Positions 21,536 through 34,429 of a stretch of DNA of 64,000 bases are shown piece after piece. Made by a program: the position numbers and the translations under genes. Where the stretch lies: positions 26,760,308 to 26,824,307 of the forward strand of contig NC_061867.1 of the NCBI RefSeq assembly GCF_907164915.1, in the 5' to 3' direction. How positions within the stretch are numbered: position 1 is the stretch's first letter; the number at the start of each line of letters is the position of its first letter. Source of the stretch: Impatiens glandulifera (taxonomy: Eukaryota > Streptophyta > Magnoliopsida > Ericales > Balsaminaceae). Below the pieces are notes generated by a model. The model was not told the origin of the DNA. It saw nothing but the letters and a program-made list of their open reading frames with translations, and ran no database searches.

Positions 21536-22130
21536 TGATGAGAAAAGTAAATGGGATAACTGGTTGAAATTTATCCCTAAATAATATTCTCACTTGACTA
21601 AACTAGAGGAGCAAATAAGAACGATCACGTAATAAAGAAATGATACAAGACAACAGATTTTAACGTGGAAAACTCATTCACAATGAAGGATAAAACCACG
21701 GGACCTTTCTTCGGTCTAAAAATTCTCCACTATATAAACAATGTTTACACAATCATATATTGCCACCAATGGCTCTGGACAATATAAATATGATCTAACT
21801 CAAATCAACAAACATTGAGAATATTAAGAGTTAGAGAAGAACAAACTAGGATTTGGTCCTGTCGGTAAACAACCAATTTCTGACCTAAAAATATAGCCTC
21901 TGCTGATCTCCCAAAATTGCTCTCTGTCCAACTTGAAACACCCAACTTGCTGATACATATCTAACAATGAGTAACTGCTGAAAATTGCCCACTACTTGAT
22001 ATGTGAATCATGTGTACTGCCCACTACTTGACATGTGAAGAAATGTATAAAAATAACCTTAGTGACTATTTAGATTGTGGGCCAAAATATTTGGGTTTTA
22101 CCACATAGGAAGGAACCCAACTGCCCAACA
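21536..22130 (-). repeat. 5' LTR of middle Copia element, with 31-bp internal duplication
   Basis: This 595-bp LTR has TG/CA ends. It differs from its partner mainly by a local duplication around 21988-22040, where gcccactacttgayatgtga occurs twice, while the partner has it once near 15166. The PBS is at 21522-21533. Confidence 0.93.
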
Positions 22131-22135
22131 CAAGT

Positions 22136-22850
22136 AGAGATTCTAAACCAAATTTTCCTCCTTGTAAGTACTATGAGAAGAAATATCATGCACCTTTTAG
22201 ATGTTGGAGAAGACCATATGTGTAGTGTGAGAAGTGTCATATGATGGGGCATCACCAAAAGATTGCAAAAATAATCTGCAGTAGAAAAATGTGACTCAAG
22301 TGAGCTTTCAGCAAAGAAATGTGGCTCAAGTTGTAGACTAGGAGGAGGAGAAGCTCTTTGTGGCAACTTGTTTTGCAGCAAATAACTCAAGTAATAATTG
22401 GCTTGTGGATAGTGGTTTCACCAACCACATGACATTTGATCAAAGCCTCTTCAAGGAATTAGGCACATCATTCAACTTTAAAGTCAAAATTGGCAATGGA
22501 GAGTACATTCTAGTCAAGGGAAAAAGGACTATGACGATAGGCAGTTCTTCAAGTACTAAGTTGATTAAATATGTGTTATTTGTGCCCGACATCAATCAAA
22601 ATTTATTAAGTGTTGATCAGATACTCGAAAGATGTTTAAAGTTGATCTTTGAGGACAAAGAGTGCCTAATAAAAGGTGCAGATGGAGTGAATGTGTTCAA
22701 AGTCAGCATGAAAAGGAAAAACTTTGAGCTAGATCTACAAAAGAAGGAGAAATCATCATATTCATCTATAATATCTCAAGATGAGATTTTCTATAAAAGG
22801 CTGGGCCATTTCCATCATAATGCAATGCTAAATTTACAGAAGAAATAGTT
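22136..22850 (+). pseudogene. Outer Copia element: zinc knuckle, protease and integrase start
   Basis: Immediately right of the CAAGT duplication the outer gag continues with a zinc-knuckle-like part (CWRRPY, CEKCHMMGHHQ) broken by a stop. The open frame 22360-22848 (162 codons) has the protease motif WLVDSGFTNHMT, with F where alanine or cysteine is usual after G, and ends with the pre-integrase FYKRLGHFHHNAM. A stop ends it, and only scraps of integrase follow to about 23110. Confidence 0.82.
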
Positions 22851-23164
22851 TGTAAATTGGGCTGCCTCAATTAAAAGCTAATTTGCCATAATGTAAGGCT
22901 TGTTAATTAAGGAAGAAATCAAAACTTCATTTCAAGCAAACAACCTGGAGAACAACTGATAGGCTAAAATCGATCCACATAGACCCTACTGGGACTCATG
23001 GAACTCCTTCACTGAATGCGAATAAATTTCATTGATGACTATAAAAGGATGTGTTGGATCTATTTTCACAAGTTCAAGTCTGAAGTTGTTGGTGTGTATT
23101 TGAGATTCAAATAGTGGATAGAAATCTCAAAGTGGCTGCAAGATTCAGGCATTGAAGCTTGATA

Positions 23165-23923
23165 ATGCTAAGGAGATCTTAAAAAAGTTCAAAATGAAGG
23201 ATTGCAAAAGTATGGCTACTCGTATGTGTCAAAATGAGAAACTGATTAAGAAAGATGAAGCTAATAAAGTTGATGAGACTCTTTATAGAAGGTTGATTGT
23301 CTCATTTACTTGAAAACAACTAGACCTGATATACGACATATTGTAAGTATTTTGTCAAGATTTACTAACTTTGCAACTGAAACTCATCTTAGAGCAGTCA
23401 AGAGGGTCCTTAGATATGTTAGGAGAACACCAGACTTTGGCATTAAGTTCAGTACATGTCTGAATTGTTCTTTGCAGGGTTATTCAGACAGTGATTGGGC
23501 TGGATCTATTAATGATATGAGAAGTATTTTGGGCTATTGTTTTAGTTTTGGTTCAGGAGTGTTCTCATGGTGCTGTAAGAAGCAAGAGATAATTGCACAA
23601 TCCACAGCAGAAGCAAAGTTCATTGTTGTTACTATGTTGCAAATTAAGCTTTATGGTTGAGAAAAGTGCTAATTGATATAAGCTTGAGACAAGAAGATTG
23701 TACAGAGGTGTTTGTTGACAACCCAGCTACAATTTATATTTTAAACAATCCTGTTTTTCATGGGAAGACCAAACATTTCAACATCAAGTTGTTCTTTCTT
23801 AGAGAAGTGCAAAAAGAGGTTAAGCTGAAGTATTGCAAAACTAAACTTCATTTAGCACACATGTTCACTAAGGCTTTACTGAGGAATAAGATCGAGTTCC
23901 TAAGGGTGAAACTTAGCATCTAA
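23165..23923 (+). pseudogene. Outer Copia element: RT end and RNase H
   Basis: From about 23165 the reading resumes at the far end of reverse transcriptase, so about 2 kb of integrase and RT are gone. The frame 23310-23660 has TRPDIRHIVSILSRF, YSDSDWAGSINDMRS and AQSTAEAKFI. It shifts frame near 23657 and goes on as 23657-23923 with VFVDNPATIYILNNPVFHG and HMFTKALL, the Copia RNase H end. The right LTR begins 20 bases after its stop. Confidence 0.85.
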
Positions 23924-23943
23924 GAAATTCAAGCAAGGAGGAG

Positions 23944-24169
23944 TGTTGAAGTTTGTTTTAAATTGTTGTTATTTTTTCTTATTTTTAGCATTTCAGTTTT
24001 TGTTTGTGATTTAGTAGGTGGTTTCTAGGAGACCATGTCCATGTATTTCTTTATTTTTTAGCTCCACTATTTGATAATATTTAAATGATTTCATCTTAAT
24101 GAAAATTATCACGTTTTCCTTTCTATCTCTTTTCTCTTTTAAAAAAAAATCAATTTAAAATAACCAACA
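23944..24169 (+). repeat. Right (3') LTR of outer Copia element
   Basis: 226 bp, TG to CA, preceded by the purine-rich tract gcaaggaggagtg and followed by the aatat target duplication. Confidence 0.9.
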
Positions 24170-25309
24170 AATATATATGGACATGGGGATTTTAAGCCAT
24201 ATTCGAGTTTTCCCCAAATTGGTGAATCTCTCATTTAATAAGATGTAAATATGACCTATGTTAGACTGTCTTAGAGTTTGGAAGTCCATTAAACCCGACT
24301 TTGGAAGCTGAGACGAACTAAAACATAATCTCTTATTGTTGAGCAAACTTTGAACTTCAAAACTTCAAAATTTTCAAGTTTTCTGTTCGAGCCTTCTAAA
24401 ATGTCCCCCAACCTAGTAGAAAGCTTCCTAGAGTTTTTAGGAGCATTCTCAACGTAATTATAAGTCACGATTCTTCTTTTAATACAAGTTACATACAATT
24501 TAATATTTTTTTGATATACTTCTTAATACTAGAATATTTTGTTCAATTAGTTGTGTAGTTGAATTTTAATTGTGATAATGAAACTTTCTACTAGATTAAA
24601 ACAACCTAATTAGACTAACTCAAAAATCTCCTATGGGATGATCATCTTGGGGCTCTTGCTCATGGTAGATATACCACACGTTCCAATTAAGATTTAGAAG
24701 TGATCTAAGTTAAGAAATGTGAACCGTATTTGGTCAAATTGGACATGAACAGTTTCAGTTGTGTTTTTCAAGGCTAAACCCATCTAAAATATCCTATGTC
24801 TATACCACATACAATATATATATATATATATTTATATTATTTTTTAGGATCTTTAAATAATATAAATAGACAAAAGTCAAAACCTTGATGCTTTTCCAGT
24901 TGAATCCACCAACGGTGGTTGCACTAATATTGGTATTCACAACAAAGTCTTAACGTTCGACTATATTATAGATTATAAATAGAATTTGAAGAGGGACAAG
25001 GAATTTTTACAACATATAGAAATGTCTGTCAACCAATTATAATACTTAACTTTAATTTAAAGTTCTACAATGTCCAAAACGCCAAAATTGTGGCCAAACA
25101 AGACTTATCAGGAACACAAAATTAAAATACCATTTTATAAGAGGGCCTGACACTTCATATCCAACCTTGATGTCCATTTTATAAAAGTACCATTTGTTTA
25201 GGTAGGGTAGTTAGCCGACATAATGAGATTAGCCTATTAGGCTAAACATGAAAGCATAAAATAAATACGTAGAAGAAATAGAAACGTACCCAGAACCGAA
25301 AACTAAACA
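24170..25309. other. Unassigned DNA right of the nested elements
   Basis: No gene is visible. It includes a (TA)n run at about 24815-24832 and short accidental open frames on the minus strand. It should be the continuation of the sequence that ends at 13374, since the outer Copia element interrupts both. Confidence 0.6.
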
Positions 25310-25560
25310 CAACGAATTTCAAACTTTTATTGATTAAACTTGAATTATATTACAAGAGAGTGAGAGTGATAGAGAGAGTACAATAGAGACTAAATGGGTC
25401 ATTTTCGCCTCTCCTTCCAAACAAAACTAAACAGCTATTTAAAGGAAAATATTTTATAAAAGTTAAAAAATGAACAGTGTCTCCCAGGATTCTCGGGATA
25501 AGTTTTTCCGCACCTTGCGGATCTTGTCCTTGTCTTCCACATATTGTGGATCTTGTTTTT
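25310..25560 (-). promoter_or_regulatory. Caulimovirid intergenic region: promoter, leader start and poly(A) signal
   Basis: On the minus strand a TATA-type box TTTAAATAG lies at 25444-25435. It is followed about 110 bases later by AATAAA (25331-25326) within a TC-rich leader. A promoter closely followed by a poly(A) signal is the layout of the terminally redundant transcript of Caulimoviridae. It sits right after the viral coding remnants in the expected order. Confidence 0.55.
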
Positions 25561-27370
25561 CATTTAAATTTTAATATGGCTAGATGATGATGATCCAACT
25601 TCTTTCCTCAATATTTTTCAACCAAAGTATCTTTGAATGCTTCAAAAATGTCTTCAATTCCGACATCACTTTGAGCATCTTGTAGATAATCAGATGCCAT
25701 TATTGAATCTGATTTGTTTGATTTATTATCATCATTGAATTTAGACATAAAGTCTTTTTTTCATTTCTTCAATGTATGCAGATATCATCTGCTCTCTTGA
25801 TAAGTTTTTTGACCTCATTCTGAACTTTTTGAGATATAATCAAAAGGGGACAGAGCTTCAGCTACTTGTCGTTTTTCTTCATAAAGGCTTATTTGTTGGT
25901 GTAGGAGGTCCATTGTCTCCTTCCCGAATCACTGATTCGTTTCCTGATCTATTCTCATCATCATATCCCAAAATTTATAATGGGATGATCTAAACAGACA
26001 GGGAATGTCTGTTTTGGTATAACCAAATTTGGGTATCCATTTCCACATCCAGGGAATGGAAAATTCTATAAAGAAGAAAGATGAAGCTATTACTTCAATA
26101 TATAAATTTGCTTCTTATTTCTTCAGAAGCTGGGGGGAGATATCGCTCCATTTATCAAAGAGGACCTTGATTTCTTCTGGTAAAACCTTTGATCTATGAC
26201 CAAAACAGTAAAACTAGTTTATGAACCATTGTGGAATATCTCCTCTATAAACATTCGCACATACCTTGATAAAGCATGAATGTTTATATTTATTATCCTT
26301 TTAATTTAGTGTCTTAGTGAAGGCATCACAAAAATCCCAATAATTAAATTTGATTGTCCTTGTTTTATTAAACGACAATTCTCTTTCTTTCATTGAGGAT
26401 ATTCCCCAGTGTTCTAAGGATATTGTGTTTTTTATTATCATTTTGCTAAAATTATAAAAAAAATTATTTGCGCCAGACAAATGTGATATTTCACATGATT
26501 CTCTTTGAATTAGTATTTTTTTTCATAAAATATACGGGACTTATAAGTCCTTGATGGTGTGGATGTATTATCCAAATACCTATGCATTATTGTCCATGGC
26601 TCATTTTTCCATTTGAGGTCTTTTTATTATAGGAGAAATATAATTTCTTTATATTCATTTCTTATAAATCCAATATTACTGGATTATGTTTCATCATCTC
26701 CTAGTATTATGACGTATGTGGGATTGTCTTTTTGGCTCTCAGAATTTTGGGAGAGATCCATTGTTATCAACTTATATTTTCCATATTGAGATATAATCTC
26801 TGGTTTTCTGCCTCAGCCTCTATTAGAGAAAGATTCATAACCCCTTGCGTTCATTCCTGTAAATTTAAAAATTCACGGGTCAAGAAATCAGAAAGATTAT
26901 TATCTATCCATTTTTTATATGCTATTTTAAAATTAAATGGGGCTAAATGGGCTTGCCATTTATTGAACATTTGTTTTTGATACATCATGTTTAAAGTCTT
27001 TTTAGAACATAAATTTAGTTGTATTGTAGTCTGTTAGTATAATAAAATTTTGATTATATAGATCGTCTTGAAATTTTAAAACACATTTTACTATGGTGAG
27101 TATTTCTTTGGCGACTGTCGCATAATTTTTTTGGGAATCGTTCCATTTTCCTAAATGGAATCTAACTAGATAGACTTGTTTTGTTTTTGGATCTATTTGA
27201 GTCAATATTCCACCGAATCCTATATCAGAATCATCAGTCTCCATTATATTTTCCTAATTTAGATTATTTATCATCAAACAAGGAAGTACTTTTACTTTAT
27301 TTTTAATTCTTTTAATTGCATCCGTATGGTGACTTGACCATGGTTTTGGCTTTATTTTTAAATCTCCATC
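25561..27370 (-). pseudogene. Endogenous caulimovirid: RNase H end and downstream region (copy B)
   Basis: The 80-codon minus-strand frame 27244-27002 is an RNase H start: ETDDSDIGFGGIL, then KNYATVAKEIL, then KFQDDLYNQ. From 27000 down to about 25600 the reading continues in broken frames with further pieces typical of the RNase H tail and the next viral region, ending at the promoter/poly(A) stretch. Reverse transcriptase upstream of 27370 is missing. Stops and shifts are numerous, so this is a fossil. It overlaps the left edge of segmental copy B, and the part from 26523 on is duplicated at 1-845. The genus is not resolved. Confidence 0.68.
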
Positions 27371-28069
27371 ATGAAGTTATGATGGATTCGGAAGTAGGTG
27401 AATTTGAGAGTAGTACTGAGACCGTAGGTTCTATAATACCATTCCCTTTCGTGGAAATGGTGGCTCTAAAGGAATAGACCGTCGTTCTGTAGAATAGAAA
27501 TTCTATAATTGTATAATCAAGTTGACAAACATTTCGTTTGATTTTGATAAAAACAAATATGATTAGAGATGTTTATTATATCTATTATTGATGTATGCAT
27601 GTATAATAAATAATCACGTACAAGTTTGACTTGTCGAGGAGTTATTGTTTAGGCACGTCAAACAATGGTTGAGTAAAGTACCAGGTTTTGTGTTTAAAGG
27701 TTGTGTCGAGGTTTGGGTTGGAATCACTCTGCACCGTCGCCAAGGTCGCATCCTAACGAATGTATCAAAGTCGAAAGAAGGGATTCACTCCGGGTTCCTA
27801 GTTTTTCCTCTCGCAACATCTCTCGGTCTGAGACTGGTATTATTTGTCTTCACGTACTTCGTAGAAGTACATAATTCCACTATGGTACTTCTTCATGTAA
27901 ACTCAAGTGATATACCCGTTTTGAGTTTCTAAGAATTATTAGGATAGAGCCTATGTACCTTTTGGGGTGATATACCCTGTGAGGAGGGCTATTGTGAAGG
28001 TTCTTTAAATGTGATAAATAAAAATTTATATAGTCAGTTTTGTTTATTTTTTTAAATTAAAATCAAGGT
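27371..28069. other. Linker of copy B, duplicate of 846-1540
   Basis: It is the same content as in copy A, with a few substitutions and one extra base near 27538 that breaks the minus-strand frame. No gene is recognised. Confidence 0.5.
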
Positions 28070-28085
28070 CCCAGCAAAGTCGCCA
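28070..28085 (-). promoter_or_regulatory. tRNA-Arg-type primer binding site (copy B)
   Basis: Identical to the site at 1541-1556, read on the minus strand. Confidence 0.65.
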
Positions 28086-28092
28086 AGAAAGT

Positions 28093-30671
28093 TGTAACCC
28101 CAAGGAATCACTCCCCCCGCAGTTTAGCACGTGTTTGGATGACACGTGGTAATACGAGGTAATATCGTGGGTTGTTTTGAGGTTCGACAAATTTCAACCT
28201 TGGTTTGCATGTCAGGCAATCTTTGTTTTAAAATAAAAATATTATTTTAAAATATTTTTGAAAATACCTAGGAGCTTTAAGAATTAATCATATAAAAATA
28301 ATTAATTTTGTTCAAACTTTAATAATCTAGGGGAAAATAATAATTTAACCAAAACCCGATTTAAACTAATTAAACATAATTAATTTAAAATATTATTTAT
28401 TCGAAAACAGAGTCGCCAAAAGATTCGAAGAAAATTAGTAAAATGTACGTGTATAAATGTACTTTATACTAGAGTTTATATAAGTGGTTTCGCGCTATAT
28501 CCTCTACGCCCGTCAAATAACGGTTTTATTTTAAAATAAACAAGTCTGTTTATTAAAATTTTATTTATAACATTTATTTTCTTCAAGTAGTAGTCTGGGG
28601 TCCTAAAAATGATAGGTTTGAATTGCGTAAATAATTGTACAAAATTATTTAAAAAGGTGAACATGTGATTGTGTTGATATAAAACAGGGTAAAAGCGCTA
28701 AAGAATATCATAAAAGTGTTAGAATTTAAAAATAAATTACAAACAGGGCCTTAGTCAAAATATTTGTTTAGGAAATATCTCGAAAATATTTAAATATCAT
28801 TTTCTGACCTTTGAGGGTTATTTGAAAATGGATTAAGGTTCCAAAATTACAAAAATAATTTTGGATTTTGAAAAGTGGAACCAAACGAGCCTTAGGACCG
28901 GAGTCCTAGGGTCTTGGTCCGGTTTTGGCGATCTGGGCTCGAAAGGGCTCGGTCTAGACTAGGATGGTCTGGACTAGGGCTCAAGAGCATAGGTCCGTGA
29001 ATCCAAAGGACTCGGTCCTGGGTTTGAGAGGTTCGGTTTCAAACTCAGGCTTCTTGATCGAGAGATTGAAAGGCTCGGTCCTAAGGTTTAGGAGGCTCGG
29101 TCTTGAGCTCTGGTTGCTATGTCCTAGGTCTGGGAGGCTCAGTCCCAAGTCTAGGTTTTCTCGATTGTGGATTTGAGAGGCTCGATCCCAGCTCATACCT
29201 CTCGGTCTAAGGTTTGAAACTTCAATTGGATTCCTCGGTCCTTGCTCAAGAACATCGGTCTCGAGTCTCGGTCATAACTCAAGAACACCAGTCCTCAATC
29301 TCGGTCTTGACTCAAGAACATTGGTACTTGGTCTCGGTCCGGACCAAAGATTTTTGGTCTCAGTTCTACAGGACTCAATCTTCGGAGACCGAGTGTTCTT
29401 GAATTGTTCAAGAATTGCATAAACTATAAGTTTTATATAGATCATGGAATCATGATTTGTATGTTGCAAATGATTCATATGATCATGGAGAACAAAAGCC
29501 CTAATCCTAATCATGATCAATCGATCTTTACAAAGATCAAATTTTAAAACTATTTTTAGGTCAAAATTTTGGATCTTTTGAATTATGCCATTTCAAGGCC
29601 TAATTTTTATTCCATTAGCATCATAGACAACTATAACAACTTTTGAAAATGAAATCTAAATCCATTAATTTTAAAATCTCAACTATCAAATATGATCGGG
29701 ATAGTGTTACAGTGATCTGGAAATCATCCTAACATGTTTACAAACATATTTAATAACTATTTTAATCAAAAAATCAAGATTAAAGCTCAAGAACATTAAA
29801 TTTAAAAAAAACAAATTTTCAATTCAAATTTTTGTCTTTTTCTTTAAGGTTGATTTGATCAAATCGATCTCTTTCAACGGAAAGTTCATATAATATCTAG
29901 GGATTTATTCTAAATAAAGAAATCACATAATTAAACCATAGAACATATCAAATCAATCAAACTTGGTAAAAAAACAATTTTCAATTACAAATTGAAATTC
30001 AACAGATTTGGAAGTATACCAATAGCTAGAGAACACTCCTTGGATGTATTGGAAGCCATTTAGAAGCCTTGATCACCGGAGATGGTTTTCAAAAAAGCTA
30101 GTTTTTGGCCTAAATTTGAATCTTTGATTTTGTTTGTAATATACGTTAATTGTTTGATGATTTGGTAGAGGATCGATTAAGGAGTATTTATAGTAGCTTT
30201 AGGTCGGTTGAGGAAGCTCAATTCAATTCCAATTTGATCATCGGAGATCTTATCCCTAATTCTATCATCAGTCATTGCAGCTTAGTTCTAGGGGGGAAAA
30301 GATTAATAGGCTTAGAGATATTTTAGGTGAGGATAAAACGAGCAAGTGGGAGCAAAAATGAAGGGATAAGGTGGAAAAATGACGGAGTTATCCCTTTTGG
30401 AAGAATCGCCACAGTTCGATTGCTATTCCGGCGAGCTCTTTGTATCGGTGAAGAAGACGCCTAAAACGGCGTCATTTTGGTTTAATGAACGCGTCGTTAG
30501 GAGTTCCGTTTGAGCTTTGTTTACATCTGGGCGATCGTGCTAATGGGGTTAGCGGCCCGTTAGTTAATCTTGTGTGGACCGGGCGCACGCGTGATCCATT
30601 ACAGCAGGCAGGCGTTGATGATTTATGGGCGCCGGATGAAAATTCAGTGCTGATCCAATGACCTAAGATCA
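28093..30671 (-). repeat. Long LTR, Tat/Ogre-like (copy B)
   Basis: It duplicates the LTR at 1564-4182 and includes the CTCGGTC minisatellite (28900-29390), the TATA-type box near 30190 and the gcgctatat motif near 28491. A 42-bp loss between agcat repeats near 29613 separates it from copy A. Since both arose by segmental duplication, similarity between them does not prove they are the two LTRs of one element. Confidence 0.55.
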
Positions 30672-30676
30672 TGTTG

Positions 30677-33600
30677 TATCAATTAAACATAATTTCAGTT
30701 AAACAAGATTATCAGTTTTACTTTTTATAAAAGGGTTATTTGAAATCAAATTTTAATCATTTTCTTGCATTTTTATTGAACAAAAATTCCAAAAAAATAT
30801 ATTTATAAAAACATAATAAAATTTATGTTCATTATTTTTATTTTTAGGTATTTTAAAATATTTATTTAACTTTTTTTAAGCTATAAATTATTCATAATTT
30901 ATGTTATCATAATTACATAATTTCAACCTTCTTTGAATTATTTTAGGTAAAATATATACAATATTTTAATTTCAAATTATTTTTAAATTTTATTTAATTT
31001 ATCTAATTAGGATTTAATTATCACAATAATTAACTTTAATTTGATCTTTAATTTCTTTTTGAGTTATTTTAAATTTTAAATTTTAAAATATTATTTTTAT
31101 ATTATTATAAATAATATTATTATTTATAAATAATAATATTATTTATTAAATAGGGTAGGTCTAATTTATTTTCATTCGTACAATATATAAATATATATAT
31201 ATATATACAATAATAATTACTTATTTTATCTATCAAATAAAGACTATGTTTTGATGTTCAATTATTGACTATTGCTAATGAATTCAATTGGTTTGGTTTT
31301 ATCTTTCAATATTAAAATATATTTCAAAGTTTATTTATTCTTTGTTGTTTGACATAATGAAATACAAAGCACTTAATATTTATAAGAGTAACACTATTTA
31401 AAATTTCTTTGAGTAAATTGGTTTTGAGAATAACTTTTTCCTCTATCCATTTTGATAAATCTAAATATTTTACAAAAAAAAAAAATTGCAATTGGTATCT
31501 GTGTTAAACTAAAATTGACACGTTGTGGACATGTTTAATCGTTAAAGAATTTACAAGTTTCTTAGATAATTTATTATTTTATGTTAAAATATTATGTGTT
31601 AAGATTCTACTTTAATATTCTATGTTTTAATATTTACTAGTCTATTTTTAAATATATAGGAATATGAAGATATGTTCAAATTATCGCGTGCATTGAAAAA
31701 AGTTATGAAAAAAAGTTGTGTTTAAATCATATAATTAAATAATGTTTGTGCCTTAATTTTTAAACTTTTACTTATATTTTGCATGTTTATTAGAAGATGA
31801 ACATTTGTATTTATCTATTTAGTTTAAAATGAGTAATTACAATAGTAAAAAAAAATATGCAAAAATCTATAAATTTATTGTTTTAATTATTTAATGTTTT
31901 TCAATATATTTATTTTTCGGGGTTAATTACAGAATGGAAAATTAGGACTTTCTTTATTTAAAGGAAATGTTGACACTCATTAATTTCCTGTTGAAGGATG
32001 ATTTCAAATTAGGTAGATACTATTGAACGTATGTGGTTTCAAATAATAATAAAATTTAAGATATATATATATATATATATATATAACATATGCCCTATTT
32101 TAAGATTTATTAGTTAATAAAGAGGGGTAAAAATGTAAACTATCCTTTCGTTTAAACTGAAAATTGAATAGAAGATGTTATAAAAAGAAGAAAAAAAAAT
32201 GTGATATTAAATAAGATAATAATGGTGTATGAACAAATAAAATAAATAAGATATAGTCTAGCAAAATATAAATATATAAATTATCCAAAATATGTTGAAA
32301 CAGATTACCCAAAATTAATAATTATAAAGTTACATAGACTATCTACAATAAATAAATTATTTAGTTTATTTATTATTTATAGACATTTTTGCAATTTTCA
32401 AACAATAGCTATTTTCAGTCTTCAAGCTTGTTTGATTGATTTGATATATCTATTTTAGTTGTTATATTTGAATTTTAAGAATTCCAATATCTATTCATTA
32501 ACTTGATTTTTTAATAAATGATAATTAATTAAATAGTTATTTTTGTAATTAATTGGATTTAAGACAGACAATTCACTTTTACAAGAATTCACTTTTACAA
32601 AAAATGATTTTTAACCACCTTCTAGCACCTTCTCATCTTCTCTATTAATTATTATAACTATTTTTGCTTTTAAAAAATTATTTAACTATTTATGGATAGC
32701 TGTATTATACAATTGATTAATTTATTTGTTAAAATTAAGTTTTTTAATTTATTTTTTGAAAATTAAGTACATTTAAATAAAGAAAGTGTATGAGCATGAT
32801 TTAATACAAAAAAAAAAATTATAAGAAATAAAATATCATTTGAATTCAACTAGATTGTATTAATTGGATTTGTAAACCAACACCTCTAATAATAGTAAGA
32901 AACAACTCTCAGAAGATTGCATTGAATTTGAAGAAATAATTTCAATAAAATAGAGTACATATAAATATTATTTTATTAAGAATAAATTCGAAAATATATG
33001 AACAGGTGAAGAAGAAATTTTGATCATTCCAATTCTTTATATTATAATAAAAAAAAAGTTATATCAATTAAACATAATTTCAGTTACACAAGATTATCAG
33101 TTTTACTTTTTATAAAAGGGTTATTTGAAATCAAATTTTAATCATTTTCTTGCATTTTTATTGAACAAAAATTCTAAAAAAAATATTTATAAAAACATAA
33201 TAAAATTTATGTTCATTATTTTTATTTTTAGGTATTTTAAAATATTTATTTAACTTTTTTAAGCTATAAATTATTCATAATTTATGTTATCATAATTACA
33301 TAATTTCAACCCTCTTTGAATTATTTTAGGTAAAATATATACAATATTTTAATTTCAAATTATTTTTAAATTTTATTTAATTTATCTAATTAGGATTTAA
33401 TTATCACAATAATTAATTTTAATTTGATCTTTAATCTCTTTTTGAGTTATTTTAAATTTTAAATTTTAAAATATTATTTTTATATTATTATAAATAATAT
33501 TATTATTTATAAATAATAATATTATTTATTAAATAGGGTAGGTCTAATTTATTTTCATTCGTACAATATATAAATATATATATATATATACAATAATAAT

Positions 33601-34379
33601 TACTTATTTTATCTATCAAATAAAGATTATGTTTTGATGTTCAATTATTGACTATTGCTAATGAATTCAATTGGTTTGGTTTTATCTTTCAATATTAAAA
33701 TATATTTCAAAGTTTATTTATTCTTTGTTGTTTGACATAATGAAATACAAAGCACTTAATATTTATAAGAGTAACACAATGTATTTAAAATTTCTTTGAG
33801 TAAATTGGTTTTGAGAATAACTTTTTCCTCTATCCATTTTGATAAATCTACATATTTTACACACAAAAAAAAATTGCAATTGGTATCTGTGTTAAACTAA
33901 AATTGACACGTTGTGGACATGTTTAATCGTTAAAGAATTTACAAGTTTCTTAGATAATTTATTATTTTATGTTAAAATATTATGTGTTAAGATTCTGCTT
34001 TAATATTCTATGTTTTAATATTTACTAGTCTATTTTTAAATATATAGGAATATGAAGATATGTTCAAATTATTGCGTGCATTGAAAAAAGTTATGAAAAA
34101 AAATTGTGTTTAAATCATATAATTAAATAATGTTTGTGCCGTAATTTTTAAAATGAGTAATTACAATAGTAAAAAAAAAATATGCAAAAGTCTATAAATT
34201 TATTGTTTTAATTATTTAATATTTTTCAATATATTTATTTTTCGGGGTTAATTACAGAATGGAAAATTAGGACTTTCTTTATTTAAAGGAAATGTTGACA
34301 CTCATTAATTTCCTGTTGAAGGATGATCTCAAATTAGGTAGATACTATTGAACGTATGTGGTTTCAAATAATAATAAAA

Positions 34380-34429
<50 letters not shown>

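Larger units (their letters stand above)
14716..22130 (-). mobile_element. Middle Copia LTR retrotransposon (Tork/Tnt1-like), minus strand
   Basis: The end repeats are 14716-15279 and 21536-22130, starting tgatgagaaaag or tgataagaaaag and ending ctgcccaaca. The 5-bp target duplication caagt is at 14711-14715 and 22131-22135. On the minus strand a perfect iMet PBS lies at 21533-21522, and a G-rich polypurine tract lies next to the left LTR at 15280-15295. Domains run gag, protease, integrase, reverse transcriptase, RNase H from right to left, the Copia order. A 2279-bp element is inserted in its integrase. Without it the element is about 5.1 kb, the usual Tnt1-like size. It is inserted in the gag of the outer Copia element. 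Confidence 0.95.
13375..24169 (+). mobile_element. Outer Copia LTR retrotransposon, deleted, host of nested insertions
   Basis: The two end repeats are 13375-13609 and 23944-24169. Both start tgttgaagtttg and end taaccaaca. The 5-bp target duplication aatat flanks it at 13370-13374 and 24170-24174. A tRNA-iMet PBS (tggtatcagagc, 13613-13624) follows the left LTR, so it reads on the plus strand. Gag lies at 13753 onward, with the zinc-knuckle and protease part at 22136-22848 after the inner insertion and RNase H at 23310-23923. Most integrase and reverse transcriptase are missing. Without the inner insertion it is about 3.4 kb. The LTRs look roughly 85 percent identical by eye, making this the oldest layer. 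Confidence 0.92.

Noticed and set aside
1564..30671. The two long LTRs (1564-4182 and 28093-30671) as the two ends of one 29-kb retrotransposon
   Set aside because: Similarity continues far outside the LTRs on both sides, so they are part of a segmental duplication. The PBS lies left of each LTR, and no polypurine tract is seen at the other.
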